Source: CAVVEQ01 sp963828855 (GTDB taxonomy: Bacteria; Chloroflexota; Anaerolineae; Anaerolineales; Anaerolineaceae). From it: a stretch of 64,000 bases of DNA. This document shows, one piece after another, positions 9,688 to 19,839 of this stretch (positions are counted from its first letter, which is position 1; the number at the start of each line of letters is the position of its first letter). The stretch is taken from the NCBI GenBank assembly GCA_963828855.1, contig CAWHGB010000005.1, forward strand, positions 124,001 through 188,000. Reading direction: 5' to 3'. Under the pieces are notes generated by a model. It searched no databases, was not told the DNA's origin, and saw only the letters and a program-made list of their open reading frames with translations. The position numbers and the translations under genes are program-made.

Positions 9688-9719
9688 GCCTCCCTCATCT
9701 CCGGGAGGCTTTCTTTTTT
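9688..9719 (+). terminator. Rho-independent terminator
   Basis: GCCTCCC (9688-9694) pairs with GGGAGGC (9703-9709), followed by a run of ten bases that are nine T and one C. The MFS start codon comes 5 nt later. Confidence 0.85.
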
Positions 9720-9724
9720 GTAAA

Positions 9725-10930
9725 ATGACGACCAAACAACCCTCTCTCGCCTTCGATCTCGGGCTGCTCACCGTCCTGCGGGCTGTGCTGCAGACCATCA
9801 CCCGCATGATCTATCCCTTCCTGGCGGTTTTTGCCCGCGGGATGGGCGTGGAGATCACCGCCATTACCACCGCGCTGGGCGTTTCCATGCTCACCGCCCT
9901 GCTCGGTCCCCTGCTCGCGCCGCTCAGCGACCGTTACGGGCGGAGGGCGGGTATCCTGCTGGGGGTTTCGATCTTCACCCTCAGCGCAGCCCTGGTGGCC
10001 GCCTTCCCGGGTTTTCCCGTTTTCGCGCTCTCCCTCTTCCTCGGCAACCTGGCCATCAACATTTTCCTGCCCGGCTGTTTTCGCCTTTCTCAGCGACCGG
10101 ACCTCCTACGAGCGTCGCGGCTTGGTGATGGGTATCTTCGAGATAAGTTGGGCAGCCAGTTTCTTCCTCGTCGTTCCCCTGATGGGTCTCATCATCCAGA
10201 ATTTCGGCTGGCAAAGCGCCTTTGCCGCACTTGCGGTGATGGGAATGATCGGGGTGGTTTGCTGTGATCGCCTTCATCCCTGCCACCCGCCCGCCGGCTG
10301 CTGCCAATTCCGGGTGAACCGATCCATCTTCGGGCGATCTTCACCACCCGCAATGCAGTCCTCCTGATGGTGTTCGGCCTGTTCTTTGCCGCGGGGAACG
10401 AGCTCATCTCGGTCATGTTCGGGGTGTGGATCGAGGATACCTTTGCCCTGCAGATTGCCGCCCTGGGCGCAGCCTCCGCGGTGCTGGGTCTTTCCGAGCT
10501 GGGAGGGGAGGGTCTATCCGCTGCCATCACCGACCGTTTTGGCAAGGAGCGCACGATCGCGCTGGGATTGATCATCAACATCGCCGCCCTCGCCGCTTTT
10601 CCGCTCCTGCGACATACCTATACCGGCGCACTCACCTGGCTGTTCGTGATCTATTTCAGTTTCGAACTGGCCATGGTCAGCAGCATCTCGCTGGCCAGCG
10701 AGGTGATGCCCGGCATGCGCGCCACCCTGCTGGCAGCGTATATCGCTTCGCACGCCGTCGCCCGCATGCTGGGGGATCTGGCTGCCCCCTATCTTTACGC
10801 GCAGGGTTTCTGGCTCAACGCGCTCGTCTGCCTGGTCTTCAACCTGGTCGCACTTGGTGATCCTGCGCTTCATCAGGATTGGCGAAGCGAAACCCGCTGG
10901 AAGCTGCACCACAATCTGCCGGGGATTTGA
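9725..10930 (+). CDS. MFS transporter (frameshifted)
   Basis: Polytopic major-facilitator permease, ~400 residues and probably 12 helices. The loop 2-3 signature is PLSDRYGRRAGILLG and its second-half counterpart AAITDRFGKERTIALG. Pieces: start to LAINIFLPG, then FAFLSDRTSYERRGLVMG to MGMIGVV, then FIPATRPPAA through VCLVFNLVAL. Breaks near 10075, 10255 and probably 10855, where VILRFIRIGEAKPA in another frame looks like the true tail. Direction and substrate are unknown; a drug or sugar exporter is possible. It starts 5 nt after a terminator and shows no ribosome site. Confidence 0.8.
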
Positions 10931-10964
10931 ACCTCCAACAGCCTTGAAAAATACCGGGTTTTCC

Positions 10965-10984
10965 TGTATAAAAATTTTTATACA
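10965..10984. promoter_or_regulatory. Perfect 20-bp palindrome upstream of hutI
   Basis: TGTATAAAAA followed by its exact reverse complement, 14 nt before the hutI start codon. No T-run follows in either direction that would make it a terminator. A dimeric regulator's operator is the natural reading. Confidence 0.5.
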
Positions 10985-10998
10985 CTCAGGTGCTTGAA

Positions 10999-12331
10999 AT
11001 GCTGATCGTCAATTGTTCCCAGGTGATCACCCTTACCCCCTCTCCCCAGCGCGGAAAGCAATTGGGGGAGTTGAATGCGCTCTCCGGGGGCTGCGGTTCT
11101 CATCCACGGTGAGAAGATCGCGGAGATCGGCCCGGAGGAAGCCCTCCTGCGCCGGTTTCCAGCCGAGCCGCGCCTGGATGCCCGCGGGAATGCGGTGCTG
11201 CCCGGTTTTGTGGATGCGCACACCCACCTGGTTTTCGCCTCCGACCGCGCCGCGGAATTCGAAAGCCGCCTGCAGGGAAAAACGTACCAGGAGATCATGG
11301 CTGCAGGCGGAGGGATCAACTCCACGGTGCGCGCCACCCGCGCTGCCAGCCGCGAGGAATTGCTGGCGCAATCGGGTAAACGGGCAGCAGGCATGCTTGC
11401 CCACGGCACCACCACCGCCGAGGCCAAGAGCGGCTACGGGCTGGAATTGGAAGCCGAGCTTGAAACAACTGGAGGTTGCTGCTCGCGCTGGATGAAGCAG
11501 GTCCGCTTACCATCGTTCCCACCTTCCTGGCTGCGCATGCCATCCCACCGGAATTCGCCGGAGATGCGGATGGCTATACCCGCAGCATTGTCGACGAAAT
11601 GCTTCCCGACCCTGCGTTCCTGGTGGCAGCGAGCGCGCCCCGGGTAGACCGCTACCCTTTGTGGATGTCTTTTGCGAAAATGGCGCTTTCAACCTGGCGC
11701 AGACCCGTGAGATCCTGGAAAAAGCCCGGGAACTGGGCTTTCCGCTCAAAGCACACGTGGACGAATTCGAAAACCTGGGCGGCTGCCGCCTGGCGGTGGA
11801 GCTGGGGGCAGTCTCCGTGGATCACCTGGTGAAAACCTCCACCGGAGGAACTGCGCGCCCTTGCCCAGAGCGATACCGTGGCTGTTTCGCTGCCCTGCAC
11901 TCCCTTCGGGCTTGCTGATCCACACTTTACCAACGCCAAAGAGATCATCTCTGCGGATGGGCTGCTCGCCATCGCCTCCGATCTCAACCCCGGCACAGCC
12001 TGGTGCGAGAGCATGCAGTTCGTGATCGCCCTGGCCTGCCGCTCCCTGCACCTTTCGCCTGCCCAGGCGCTGGCTTGCGCCACCATCAACGCTGCCGCAG
12101 CCATCGGCCGGGCGGATCGCGATCGGCTCCCTGCATCCCGGCAAGGATGCCGACCTGGTGATCCTTTCCGTCCCGGATTACCGCCAGATCGCTTACCGTT
12201 TTGGCGGCAACCTGGTGGCGCAGGTGATCAAAAAGGGCAAGCTGGTCGTGGACACGATTCTAGATCAAGCCACAATAACTGATGCGCGAGAGCGCCTGAT
12301 CCTCGCCTTCGACCGCTGGATGGTGCGCTGA
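10999..12331 (+). CDS. hutI: Imidazolonepropionase (frameshifted)
   Basis: Third enzyme of histidine degradation: opens imidazolone-5-propionate to N-formimino-glutamate; metal-dependent amidohydrolase fold, ~425 residues. Landmarks: DARGNAVLPGFVDAHTHLVF (metal HxH), GGGINSTV, HGTTTAEAKSGYGL, PTFLAAHAIPPEF, FVDVFCENGAF, LKAHVDEF (metal His), VSLPCTPFG, IASDLNPGT (Asp) and SLHPGKDADLVIL. The landmarks occur in the right order over all three frames, giving about six breaks (near 11080, 11465, 11500, 11640, 11850, 12115). No hutH, hutU or hutG is adjacent in this window. ATG 10999 follows the palindrome at 10965. Confidence 0.9.
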
Positions 12332-12341
12332 ACGCGAAGAT

Positions 12342-12892
12342 GATCACCTTCAGCGACGATCCCGAATGCCTGCTGCGTCTGGAGGTGCAGACCGCTCCGC
12401 GCGACCTGACCTTTGGACGAGATCGTCATCCGCAAAGGCGAACCTATTCTGGCTTTCCACGTCTGGAACGAGCATCTGCCGCCGCTTCCGCCGGGTGGTG
12501 AAGACCGGGCTGGGCGTTGAAAACCTACCGCCTTTTTACCAGATCCCTCGCTCCCATGGCTGACTATATCCGCGCCAACCCCGCCCTGACCGGGGCGAAG
12601 ATCCTGCGGGGCAAAACCGCCCTCCTGCCGCTCAGCCCGGGGAAAGCTCAACGCAGCCCGCTGGCAATCGCTGGGGTTCACCATCCAGCCCTATCGCAGT
12701 CCGCTGGGAAAATTTGGCAATTTCTGGGAGCATTTCTATCTCTACTGGCTGATCTGGGCATTCAACCCTGGGAGCGTTCGCGGGAGGGGACTCTTCGACA
12801 CCTCGCTCGCCGAGCTGTGGATAACCGTGCCTCAATTTTTGACGCGGTATGGACCGGGGATGACCACGATACACAACGCCGAATTAAGATAA
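12342..12892 (+). CDS. Hypothetical protein, possibly YkoP-like (frameshifted)
   Basis: About 183 residues when repaired. It starts MITFSDDPECLLRLEV, continues LDEIVIRKGEPILAFHVWNE, TYRLFTRSLAPMADYIRAN, then FGNFWEHFYLYWLIWAFNPG and SLAELWITVPQFLTRYG, ending NAELR. The pattern 'rung' of an N-terminal beta part with a HxxNE-like motif and a Trp-rich C-terminal part recalls the YkoP-like domain, but I hold that loosely. Breaks near 12415, 12515 and 12645. It begins 10 nt after hutI and precedes the HD hydrolase, so it may share their transcript. Confidence 0.55.
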
Positions 12893-12922
12893 AATTACCC
12901 CATCTCACCTCAAGGATCAAAT

Positions 12923-13559
12923 ATGCCCACCCTGGAAGATGCCCGGGCCTGGTATCCCGGGTTTGACCCCGTGCACGGATATGACCACGTCGTGCGTGTT
13001 TACCGCATGGCGGAAAAACTGGCGGAGGAGGAAGGCGCGGACCTCGAGATCGTCCGGGCTGCCGCGCTGCTGCACGATGCCGCCGGAAGCACCCCGGGCG
13101 GGGAAAAACGCAGTGAGCACCACCATCATTCCGCAGAATTCGCCGCCGAAGTGCTCAAAAAGGAAGGCTGGAGCAGCGAACGGATCGCCGCCGTGCAGGA
13201 ATGCATCCGCGGGCACCGGTACCGCAACACCGGCGCTCCCCCGGCCACCATCGAAGCCAGGGTGCTCTTCGATGCGGATAAGCTGGACGTTCTTGGCGCC
13301 ATCGGCGCTGCGCGCACCATCGCCTATGCCGTGCTGGCAAAAACCCCGCACTTCGAAGAGCCCTCAGCAGCAATTCCTCGAAACCGGCAGCGAGGTCCCC
13401 GGTGAGCTGCACAGCGCCTACCACGAATACCTCTTCAAGCTCAGCAAGGTGAAGGACCGCCTTTTCACCCCCACCGCGCGGCGGATCGCCGAACACCGCC
13501 ACCAGACGATGCAAATTTTCTTCGATGAGCTCGCCGCGGAAATGCGCGGGGAGCATTAA
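12923..13559 (+). CDS. HD-domain phosphohydrolase (frameshifted)
   Basis: Metal-dependent phosphohydrolase of the HD superfamily, YedJ-like, ~212 residues. The metal ligands can be read: HGYDHVVRVYRMA (first His), AALLHDAAG (HD pair), CIRGHRYRN and FDADKLDVLGAIG (last Asp). The C-terminal helix ends FFDELAAEMRGEH. One break near 13365-13375 (FEEPS / QQQFLETGSEV). ATG 12923 lies behind AAGGAT. The IMPase gene starts 30 nt later. Substrate unknown; small nucleotides or phosphate esters are typical for the family. Confidence 0.85.
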
Positions 13560-13589
13560 AATCTATCTTCACAAAGGACGCGATACTCC

Positions 13590-14411
13590 ATGCAACCCAC
13601 CCTTGAATATGATCGAATCCCTCGCCCGCCGTGCGGGCGTGCTCCTTAAAGATGGCTTCGGTAAGGAGCACCAGGTGGATTTCAAGCACGCCAAGGACCT
13701 GGTGACCGAGATGGACCGCAAAGCCGAGGACCTGATCCTGGGCGAGATCCGCGATCAAATTCCCCGCCCACAGCATCCTCAGCGAGGAGAGCGGATCCCT
13801 GGCCGGGCAGTGCCGATCACGAGTGGTTCGTCGATCCGCTGGATGGGACGATCAATTACGCCCACAACTACCCGGTCTTCTGCGTCTCCATCGCCTACCG
13901 CGAAGCCGGGGATCTGAAGCTGGCCGCCATTTACGACCCCATGCAGGATGAGCTCTTCAGCGCTGAACGCGGCAGGGGGCTGCCCTGAACGGGAAACCGA
14001 CCCGGGTCACAACCGTTGATGAAATGCACCTGGCGCTTCTGGGCACATCCTTCCCCGCGGCGGATAGCGGCCTTCTCGAGAAGAACAACCGGATATTCGT
14101 CCATATTTCCGGTCTGGCTCAGACCATCCGGCGCAACGGGCTCCGCAGCGCTCGACCTGGCCTACGTGGCTGCCGGGCGCCTGGATGGCTACTGGCAGCT
14201 TGGAAACAGCCCCTGGGATTTTGCCGCCGGGGCGCTGCTCATCCAGGAGGCCGGCGGGGTGGTGGTGGGACTGGATGGCAACCCGGATTTCTTCCACCCG
14301 CCCTATTCGCTGATCGGCGCTGGTGCCACCCTGGCCGGAATGATCTCGGAGGAGATCCGGATGCGGCGATGCCTTACATCGATCCGTGGTTACCGACATC
14401 AACTCCTATAA
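13590..14411 (+). CDS. Inositol monophosphatase family protein (frameshifted)
   Basis: Mg2+-dependent phosphatase of the IMPase/FBPase fold, ~265 residues. Seen in order: DLVTEMDRKAED, the ligand ILSEESG, the signature EWFVDPLDGTINYAHNYP (DPLDGT metal motif) and DLAYVAAGRLDGYW ... SPWDFAAGALLIQEAGG. The signature spreads over three frames with about five breaks (near 13608, where one extra T separates MQPTLE from MIESLARR, 13765, 13810, 13985, 14140). The C-terminus is uncertain. Substrate could be inositol-, sugar- or PAP-type phosphate; the family is broad. ATG 13590 follows AAGGA. Confidence 0.85.
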
Positions 14412-14435
14412 CATCCGAGCTATGAATTTCGGGAA

Positions 14436-14441
14436 TATAAT
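14436..14441 (+). promoter_or_regulatory. -10 box upstream of oligoendopeptidase F
   Basis: TATAAT 41 nt before the pepF start codon; no good -35 hexamer is seen at 17 nt. Confidence 0.35.
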
Positions 14442-14482
14442 TTGATGGTACGAACGAAATCAATGAATCAATGAGGATGCCC

Positions 14483-16281
14483 ATGAAACAATCCCCTGAA
14501 AAAAACATCATATTCCCAGAAGCGTATGGAACTTGAAGGACCTCTTTGCAGGCGTGGATGACCCCGCCCTGGAAAAAGCGTTTAAATCCCTGGAAAAGGA
14601 TGTGAAAGCCCTGGAATCCCAGCGGCCGATCTTCACCGCGGATATCGCTGAGTCTGATTTCCTCGCCTTCATCAAGAAGCTTGAATCCGTCCAGCGGCGG
14701 GCTATACCGACTGGGCGGTTACGCCCAGCTTCTCTTTGCACCAGGATACCCAGAACCAGGTTGTTCAGACCCTGCTGGCGCGCGTGGATCAGTTCGGCGC
14801 GGAGCTTTCCAACCGCCTGCTGTTCTTCACCCTGTGGTGGAAGGACCTACCCAGGGATGCTGCCGAGCGACTGCTTAAGGTGTGCTGGTGATTACACCTA
14901 CTGGCTGGAGCAGATCCGCCTGTTCAAACCATACACGCTTACTGAAGCGGAGGAGAAGATCCTCAATATCAAGAACGTCACCGGTTTCAATGCGCTCAAC
15001 ACGCTCTATGATTCGATCACCAACCGCTACACCTTTGACCTGAAAGGCGTCCGGGGCGGCAAGGGAATCACCCGCGGGGAGCTGATGGTCTACGTGCGCG
15101 AATCCGATCCCGATGTGCGCGCCCGGGCATACCAGGAACTTTACCGGGTCTATACCAAGGATGCACCCATCCTGGGGCAGATGTACCAGACCCTTGTGCG
15201 GGATTGGGCCAATGAGAACGTGTCCTTGCGGAAATACAAAGCGCCCATCTCCACCCGCAACCTGGTCAACGATATCCCCGACAAGGTGGTGGATACCCTG
15301 TCTGGATGTCTCGCGCGGCAACAACGCCATCTTCCAGCGCTATTTCCAGCTGAAAGCCCGCTGGATAAAGATGAACAAACTGCGCCGTTATGATATCTAT
15401 GCCCCGGTGGCAAAATCGGATAAAAAATACTCCTTCGCCCAGTCCACCCGGATCGTCTTTGATGCCTTCCACCAGTTCGACCCGCAGTTCGAGCAGCTTG
15501 GCGGAACGGGTTTTCCGGGAGGACCACCTGGATGGAGAGGTGCGGAAGGGCAAGATGGGTGGCGCTTTTTGCGCCACCATCGAACCAGCCCTCACCCCCT
15601 GGGTTCTGTTGAATTACCAGGGAAAATCGGATGACGTGGCCACCATGGCGCACGAGCTGGGTCATGCCATCCACTCCATGATGGCCGAGCACCACACCAT
15701 GTTCACCCAGCACGCCTGCCTGCCTCTGGCGGAGACTGCCTCCACCTTTGGGGAAATGCTGCTGGTGGAAAAGCTTCTCAAGGAGGAAACCGACGAATCC
15801 GTTCGCCGCGACCTGCTCTTCCGCCAGGTGGATGACAGCTATGCCACCATCCAGCGCCAGGTCTACTTCGCCCTGTTTGAAAAACAGGCGCACGGCATGG
15901 TGATGCAGAATGCCTCGGTCGACGACCTGGCAGCAGCCTATTTGGAAAACCTGAAGGAACAGTTCGGCGATTCGGTTGAGCTGAGTGAGGAATTCAAATG
16001 GGAGTGGGTAGCCATCCCGCACATCTACAACGTCCCGTTCTATGTCTATGCCTACGCGTTCGGGCAATTGCTGGTGCTTTCGCTCTACCGCCAGTATCAA
16101 GCTGGAGGGAGAATCCTTCAAACCGCGTTTCCGCAGGATCCTTTCCACGGGTGGCTCGGAAGCACCGGTGAAGCTGCTCAAACACGCCGGCGTGGATATT
16201 ACCAAGGCGTCCTTCTGGCAGGGCGGTTTCGATGTCCTCGACGAGCTGGTCAAGCAACTGGAAGCGATCCCGGTGAAATAA
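14483..16281 (+). CDS. pepF: Oligoendopeptidase F, M3B family (frameshifted)
   Basis: Cytoplasmic zinc endopeptidase of ~595 residues that cleaves short peptides. The zinc site is HELGHAIHSMM (HExxH) with the third ligand in ETASTFGEML. Upstream pieces WNLKDLFAGVDDPALEKAF, AELSNRLLFFTLWWKDLP, KNVTGFNALNTLYDSITNRY and FARWIKMNKLRRYDIYAP-like text are typical; the C-terminal half to YVYAYAFGQLLVLSLY is clean. Five or six breaks: near 14530, 14700, 14875, 15300, 15505 and 16095. ATG 14483 is 6 nt behind GAGG. A terminator follows the stop by 20 nt. Confidence 0.92.
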
Positions 16282-16300
16282 AACGGTACAATTATGCACA

Positions 16301-16329
16301 AGAGCGGCTTTTTCAAAGCCGCTCTTTTT
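16301..16329 (+). terminator. Rho-independent terminator of pepF
   Basis: 11-bp perfect stem AGAGCGGCTTT (16301-16311) with AAAGCCGCTCT (16315-16325), 3-nt loop, then T5. Confidence 0.95.
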
Positions 16330-16375
16330 CGTTTCGAGCCTTCCACTGTGGATACGGAGCTGATCGCCCTAGATC

Positions 16376-17333
16376 CTAATCAAACCAGCCCTTCGCCTTG
16401 AAGAACCAGAGTTCTGCCAACAGTACTAGTCCCATGAACCCCAGGACGATATAGAACCCATTCTCCCGCTCCGCCGCGGGCAGCCAGGCCATGTTCATGC
16501 CGTAGATACCGGTGATCAACATCAGCGGCAGGTTTACGGCGGAGAGTATGGTCAGGAATCGCAGGCGTTTCTCCGAATCCTCGCTGCGGATCATCTGGAA
16601 CTGGGCATAGAGCGAATTCAACCGTTTTTCCATCTGGGAGGCAGAAGCGTGGGCGATCTCGGCAGTCGCGATCAGGTCGCGGATATAGGCTTTGCGTTCC
16701 TCTCTGCGCAGTCCGGGGATATCGGTTGTATTCATGCCCTCGGTCAGGAACATATAACTTTCCGCCAGCATCACAATCCTATCCATCGTCTGACGCAGCT
16801 TTGCCAGGTCGTTGGCGGTTACTTCAACGGTCCCATCCGCCATCTGGCGTGCCTGGCTCACCATCTGGTCGCGGTGGGCAATCTCCAGCTTCACTTGCTG
16901 ATCCAGGACACGGTCAAATAATACATACAGGATATTGATGGTATCTTCCAGGTGGGTGGTATCCGGTCGCTTCAAGGTTGGCAACAAGGTCTTCAAAGTA
17001 GGGGAAGGAATGAATCGTGATCAGAGTTCCTTCCCGCCAGATGATCGTGAAATAGCAGACTTCCAGGGTTGCCGGATTGCTGACGATCGGGACCTCCATC
17101 AACAGGTCCTGCCCGTAATAGATCACGTTGGGCGAGTTTTCGGGGTGCAGCGCCAGGTCCAGGATGATGGGGTGCGGATCAAGCTTCTCCAGCGCTTCCG
17201 CCAGTTCTTCCCGGTTCGATATGTGGAAGTCATACCAATTCTGCCAGCGGCGGTTGGTCCTGTTCCCCAGGTCTTTATGGTTGGGGATCTCCTTCAACCG
17301 TCCTTTTTCAATAATGAAGTGTCTCTGTTCCAT
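16376..17333 (-). CDS. corA: CorA-type divalent cation transporter (frameshifted)
   Basis: Mg2+/Co2+ channel of the CorA/ZntB group, ~318 residues. A soluble N-terminal alpha/beta domain is followed by long helices (LAKLRQTMDRIVMLAESY, LNSLYAQFQMIRSEDSEKRL) and two membrane segments at the C-terminus, with the selectivity motif YGMN (GIYGMNMAW) ending the first and ELWFFKAKGWFD after the second. One break near 16968: removing one G joins NLEAT to DTTHLEDTIN. The start ATG 17333 overlaps the end of the upstream HEAT gene by 40 nt; GGGAG lies 8 nt before it. Confidence 0.88.
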
Positions 17334-18940
17334 TTCACACTCCCGATAACTCTGCCCCGTCTGGGGCTGATCGCGATCTGGTGCAATCCTGCCGCAGTCC
17401 GCACGCGTTCGTCCGGATCCTCCCGGGCGAGCTCGGTTAATTTTACGCGGGCTTTATCGTTTCCATTGCGAGCCATCCAGGCAAGCGGACCCAGGTAGGC
17501 TTCCCGGCGGGCGGCATCAAGGCTCTCGGGCAGCGCCAGGATCGGCACCTCGTATTCCTCGCGTTTGGTAAGCAGCATCAAATAAGCGCAGGCCAGGCTG
17601 ACCCGCGGGTCCTTATCTTTGAGGGATGCCAGCTGCATGGCGTCCACTTCGATGTGCAGCAGATCTGCAAGCAGGATCATACCCTCATAGGAAAGCAGTC
17701 GCACCGCCCAATCGGGATCACGGCGCAATGTTTCGAAGGATGGCCAGGCAGAGCGGTTGCCAAGCTGCGCCACGGCCAGAGCGATGGCTGCCTGTTCGAG
17801 CGTGTTTTTGCGGTTAGTCACATCCATCAACAGGATGGCTGCATTGGTCAGCCCGATGTGCCGGAGGGCTGTTACATAACAGTGGTAGGTGAGCAGCATC
17901 TGCATCCCCGGTGAATAGCTGGCGATCATGAAAGGGTTGATCAGATTTTCTGTCACTTCCAACAGCGCTGCGCTTTTTCCGGTCTGTGCACCGGAAAATT
18001 CTTTCGCTTTTGTTCCGCGCACCGGCGCGATGGGACCGCGCCTTTCCGCCTCCACCACCAGGGGCTCCAGGGCGTTATCCAGCCCCACCTGGGTGGCAGC
18101 TTGCACCTGGCTCCAGAAGCGTTTCTCGCGCATTAAGTTTTTACAGAGCAGCTCCACAGTTTCCGGTGAGCTGAGCGTTCCCGCAGCCATGATAAATTCC
18201 AGGTGGGTGTTGCGGTTGATCTCTGAGTATGCTTCCGGATTCAGGCCGCGGTCAATGGCTTCCAGGGCAAGATCCGGTTTACCCAACAGGTTGAGGGTTT
18301 TGGCTATGTGCAACACGTCGGACCGGGTGAAGGAGGGATAGCGGCGCAAATTGAGGATCTCGTGCGCGTACTCCGCTCCGCCCACTTCCGCCAGGGTGTC
18401 GATGAGCAGCTCGCGCTCACCCGGGGTGGAATCGTTGGTCTGGGAGGACTTCTTCGCCAGGAAGACCAGCGCCGGAAGGCATTTTTTCAAGCCCAGATGG
18501 CGGATCTCACGGATGGCGGCGATGCGCTCATTGGGGATGGCGCTCATCAGTTCCTCGGTGTATTCGTTCTGCAGATCTTCCGGCAGCTCGGTCTGCTCCA
18601 TCTGCTCGGCCATATCGCGCACGATCTCGGTCTGCGCCTGGGGATCGATATCTTCTCCCAATAGGTTCGTGCCGGCGAGAAAAGGCGAGGTAGCGGACGC
18701 AGCGTGCTCGTTCAGCTCGAGATGGTGGAATTGATCCGGGTAATAAGAGCGTGCAAAGCGCACCTTAAAGCTCTGCATGTCCCCCGCGCCGTGGGTGAAC
18801 TCGTACATGCGCTCCCAGGCATAGGAATTATTGAAATCCTGCTTGAGGATCTGGTCGCAGAGGATGATGCAGGTGCGGGTATCGCCCTCATCAAGAGTTT
18901 TTTCAATGCGGATCACCAGATCGGTGATGCTTTCTGGCAT
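17294..18940 (-). CDS. HEAT-repeat protein, 548 aa
   Basis: Soluble helical-repeat protein with no recognisable catalytic site. The N-terminal ~60 residues look TPR-like (TRTCIILCDQILKQDFNNSYAWERM); from about residue 140 there are HEAT-type pairs such as IAAIREIRHLGLKKCLPALVFL, AQLGNRSAWPSFETLRRDP and AREDPDERVRTAAGLHQIA. Intact reading frame, ATG 18940 8 nt behind GGAGG. It overlaps the corA start by 40 nt, so translation is probably coupled. The last ~12 residues lie in this overlap and could be an artefact of a small indel. A scaffold or protein-binding role is an inference from the repeats only. Confidence 0.75.
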   Translation of the reverse strand: MPESITDLVIRIEKTLDEGDTRTCIILCDQILKQDFNNSYAWERMYEFTHGAGDMQSFKVRFARSYYPDQFHHLELNEHAASATSPFLAGTNLLGEDIDPQAQTEIVRDMAEQMEQTELPEDLQNEYTEELMSAIPNERIAAIREIRHLGLKKCLPALVFLAKKSSQTNDSTPGERELLIDTLAEVGGAEYAHEILNLRRYPSFTRSDVLHIAKTLNLLGKPDLALEAIDRGLNPEAYSEINRNTHLEFIMAAGTLSSPETVELLCKNLMREKRFWSQVQAATQVGLDNALEPLVVEAERRGPIAPVRGTKAKEFSGAQTGKSAALLEVTENLINPFMIASYSPGMQMLLTYHCYVTALRHIGLTNAAILLMDVTNRKNTLEQAAIALAVAQLGNRSAWPSFETLRRDPDWAVRLLSYEGMILLADLLHIEVDAMQLASLKDKDPRVSLACAYLMLLTKREEYEVPILALPESLDAARREAYLGPLAWMARNGNDKARVKLTELAREDPDERVRTAAGLHQIAISPRRGRVIGSVKWNRDTSLLKKDG

Positions 18941-19148
18941 GCGTGTCCTCCGGAAAGGCTGTTTCCGTTTGAATAGATTGTATCCATCACCCTGCTTCCT
19001 TACAAGTTACGGCGGTTTTCATTTCTGCAAGGTGCCATTGAAATTTAATTCCAGAGAGCTAAAAACCCGGGATGGTGAATGTGGTATATTTATTCATGCG
19101 TTTTTCCCTGATTTTATGCAGGGAGGCAGATCATTTCACGGAGCAAGC

Positions 19149-19811
19149 ATGTATTTAGCCATCGAAGGCGTGATCGGCGTGGGCAAAACCACCCTGGCGC
19201 GGCTGCTGCAGGAAGCGTTCGACGCCCAGCTTCAGCTGGAGGTGTTTGAGGAGAATCCCTTCCTTAAGGATTTCTACTCCGACCGCGCCCGCTACGCCTT
19301 CCAGACGCAGATCTTTTTCCTGCTCAGCCGCTACCACCAGCAGCGCCGCATCATCCCAGAGGTGATCGGCGAGAACCGCAATTTGATCACCGATTACACC
19401 TTCGAAAAAGACGCCCTCTTCGCCCGCATCAACCTGGCTGGCGACGAGCTGGAGATGTATTACCGTGTGCACGAAGCCCTGGCTGAAAAAATTCCCCTGC
19501 CGAACCTGATCGTCTACCTGCGCGCCAGCACGGATACGCTCATGCAGCGGATCGCCTTCCGCGATAGGCATTACGAACGCCAGATGGAGCGGGATTACAT
19601 AGCCCAGCTTAATGAGGAATATGACAATACTTATCTCAAGGGAAACCACCCGGTCTCGGTGATCACCATTGAGACCGATCTGATCAATTTTGTTTCCAGT
19701 CGCACGGATCTGTTCGCCGTGGAAGGGCTCATCCGCGCTGCCCTGCTTGCCCCGCCGCTGCAGCCAACCCTGCCGCTGCCATCCGCGGATGCCACCGGGG
19801 GCGGGGTTTGA
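19149..19811 (+). CDS. Deoxynucleoside kinase (dAK/dGK/dCK family), copy 1
   Basis: Phosphorylates deoxynucleosides to dNMPs in the salvage pathway. 220 residues, intact. P-loop EGVIGVGKTT (~5-14), FEENPFLKDFY (substrate-site Glu), FQTQIFFLLSRYHQQ, the TDYTFEKDALFA segment at the place of the usual DRS motif, and the lid RIAFRDRHYERQME with its arginines. The DYTF variant at the ERS/DRS position marks a different subgroup from copy 2 at 21.6 kb, which has DRSIYED. ATG 19149 follows GGAG by 5 nt. The C-terminal 25 residues are a Pro-rich tail. The next gene begins 28 nt downstream. Confidence 0.9.
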   Translation: MYLAIEGVIGVGKTTLARLLQEAFDAQLQLEVFEENPFLKDFYSDRARYAFQTQIFFLLSRYHQQRRIIPEVIGENRNLITDYTFEKDALFARINLAGDELEMYYRVHEALAEKIPLPNLIVYLRASTDTLMQRIAFRDRHYERQMERDYIAQLNEEYDNTYLKGNHPVSVITIETDLINFVSSRTDLFAVEGLIRAALLAPPLQPTLPLPSADATGGGV

Positions 19812-19839
19812 TCATTTATTAATCCAAGGAATCCGCCGC

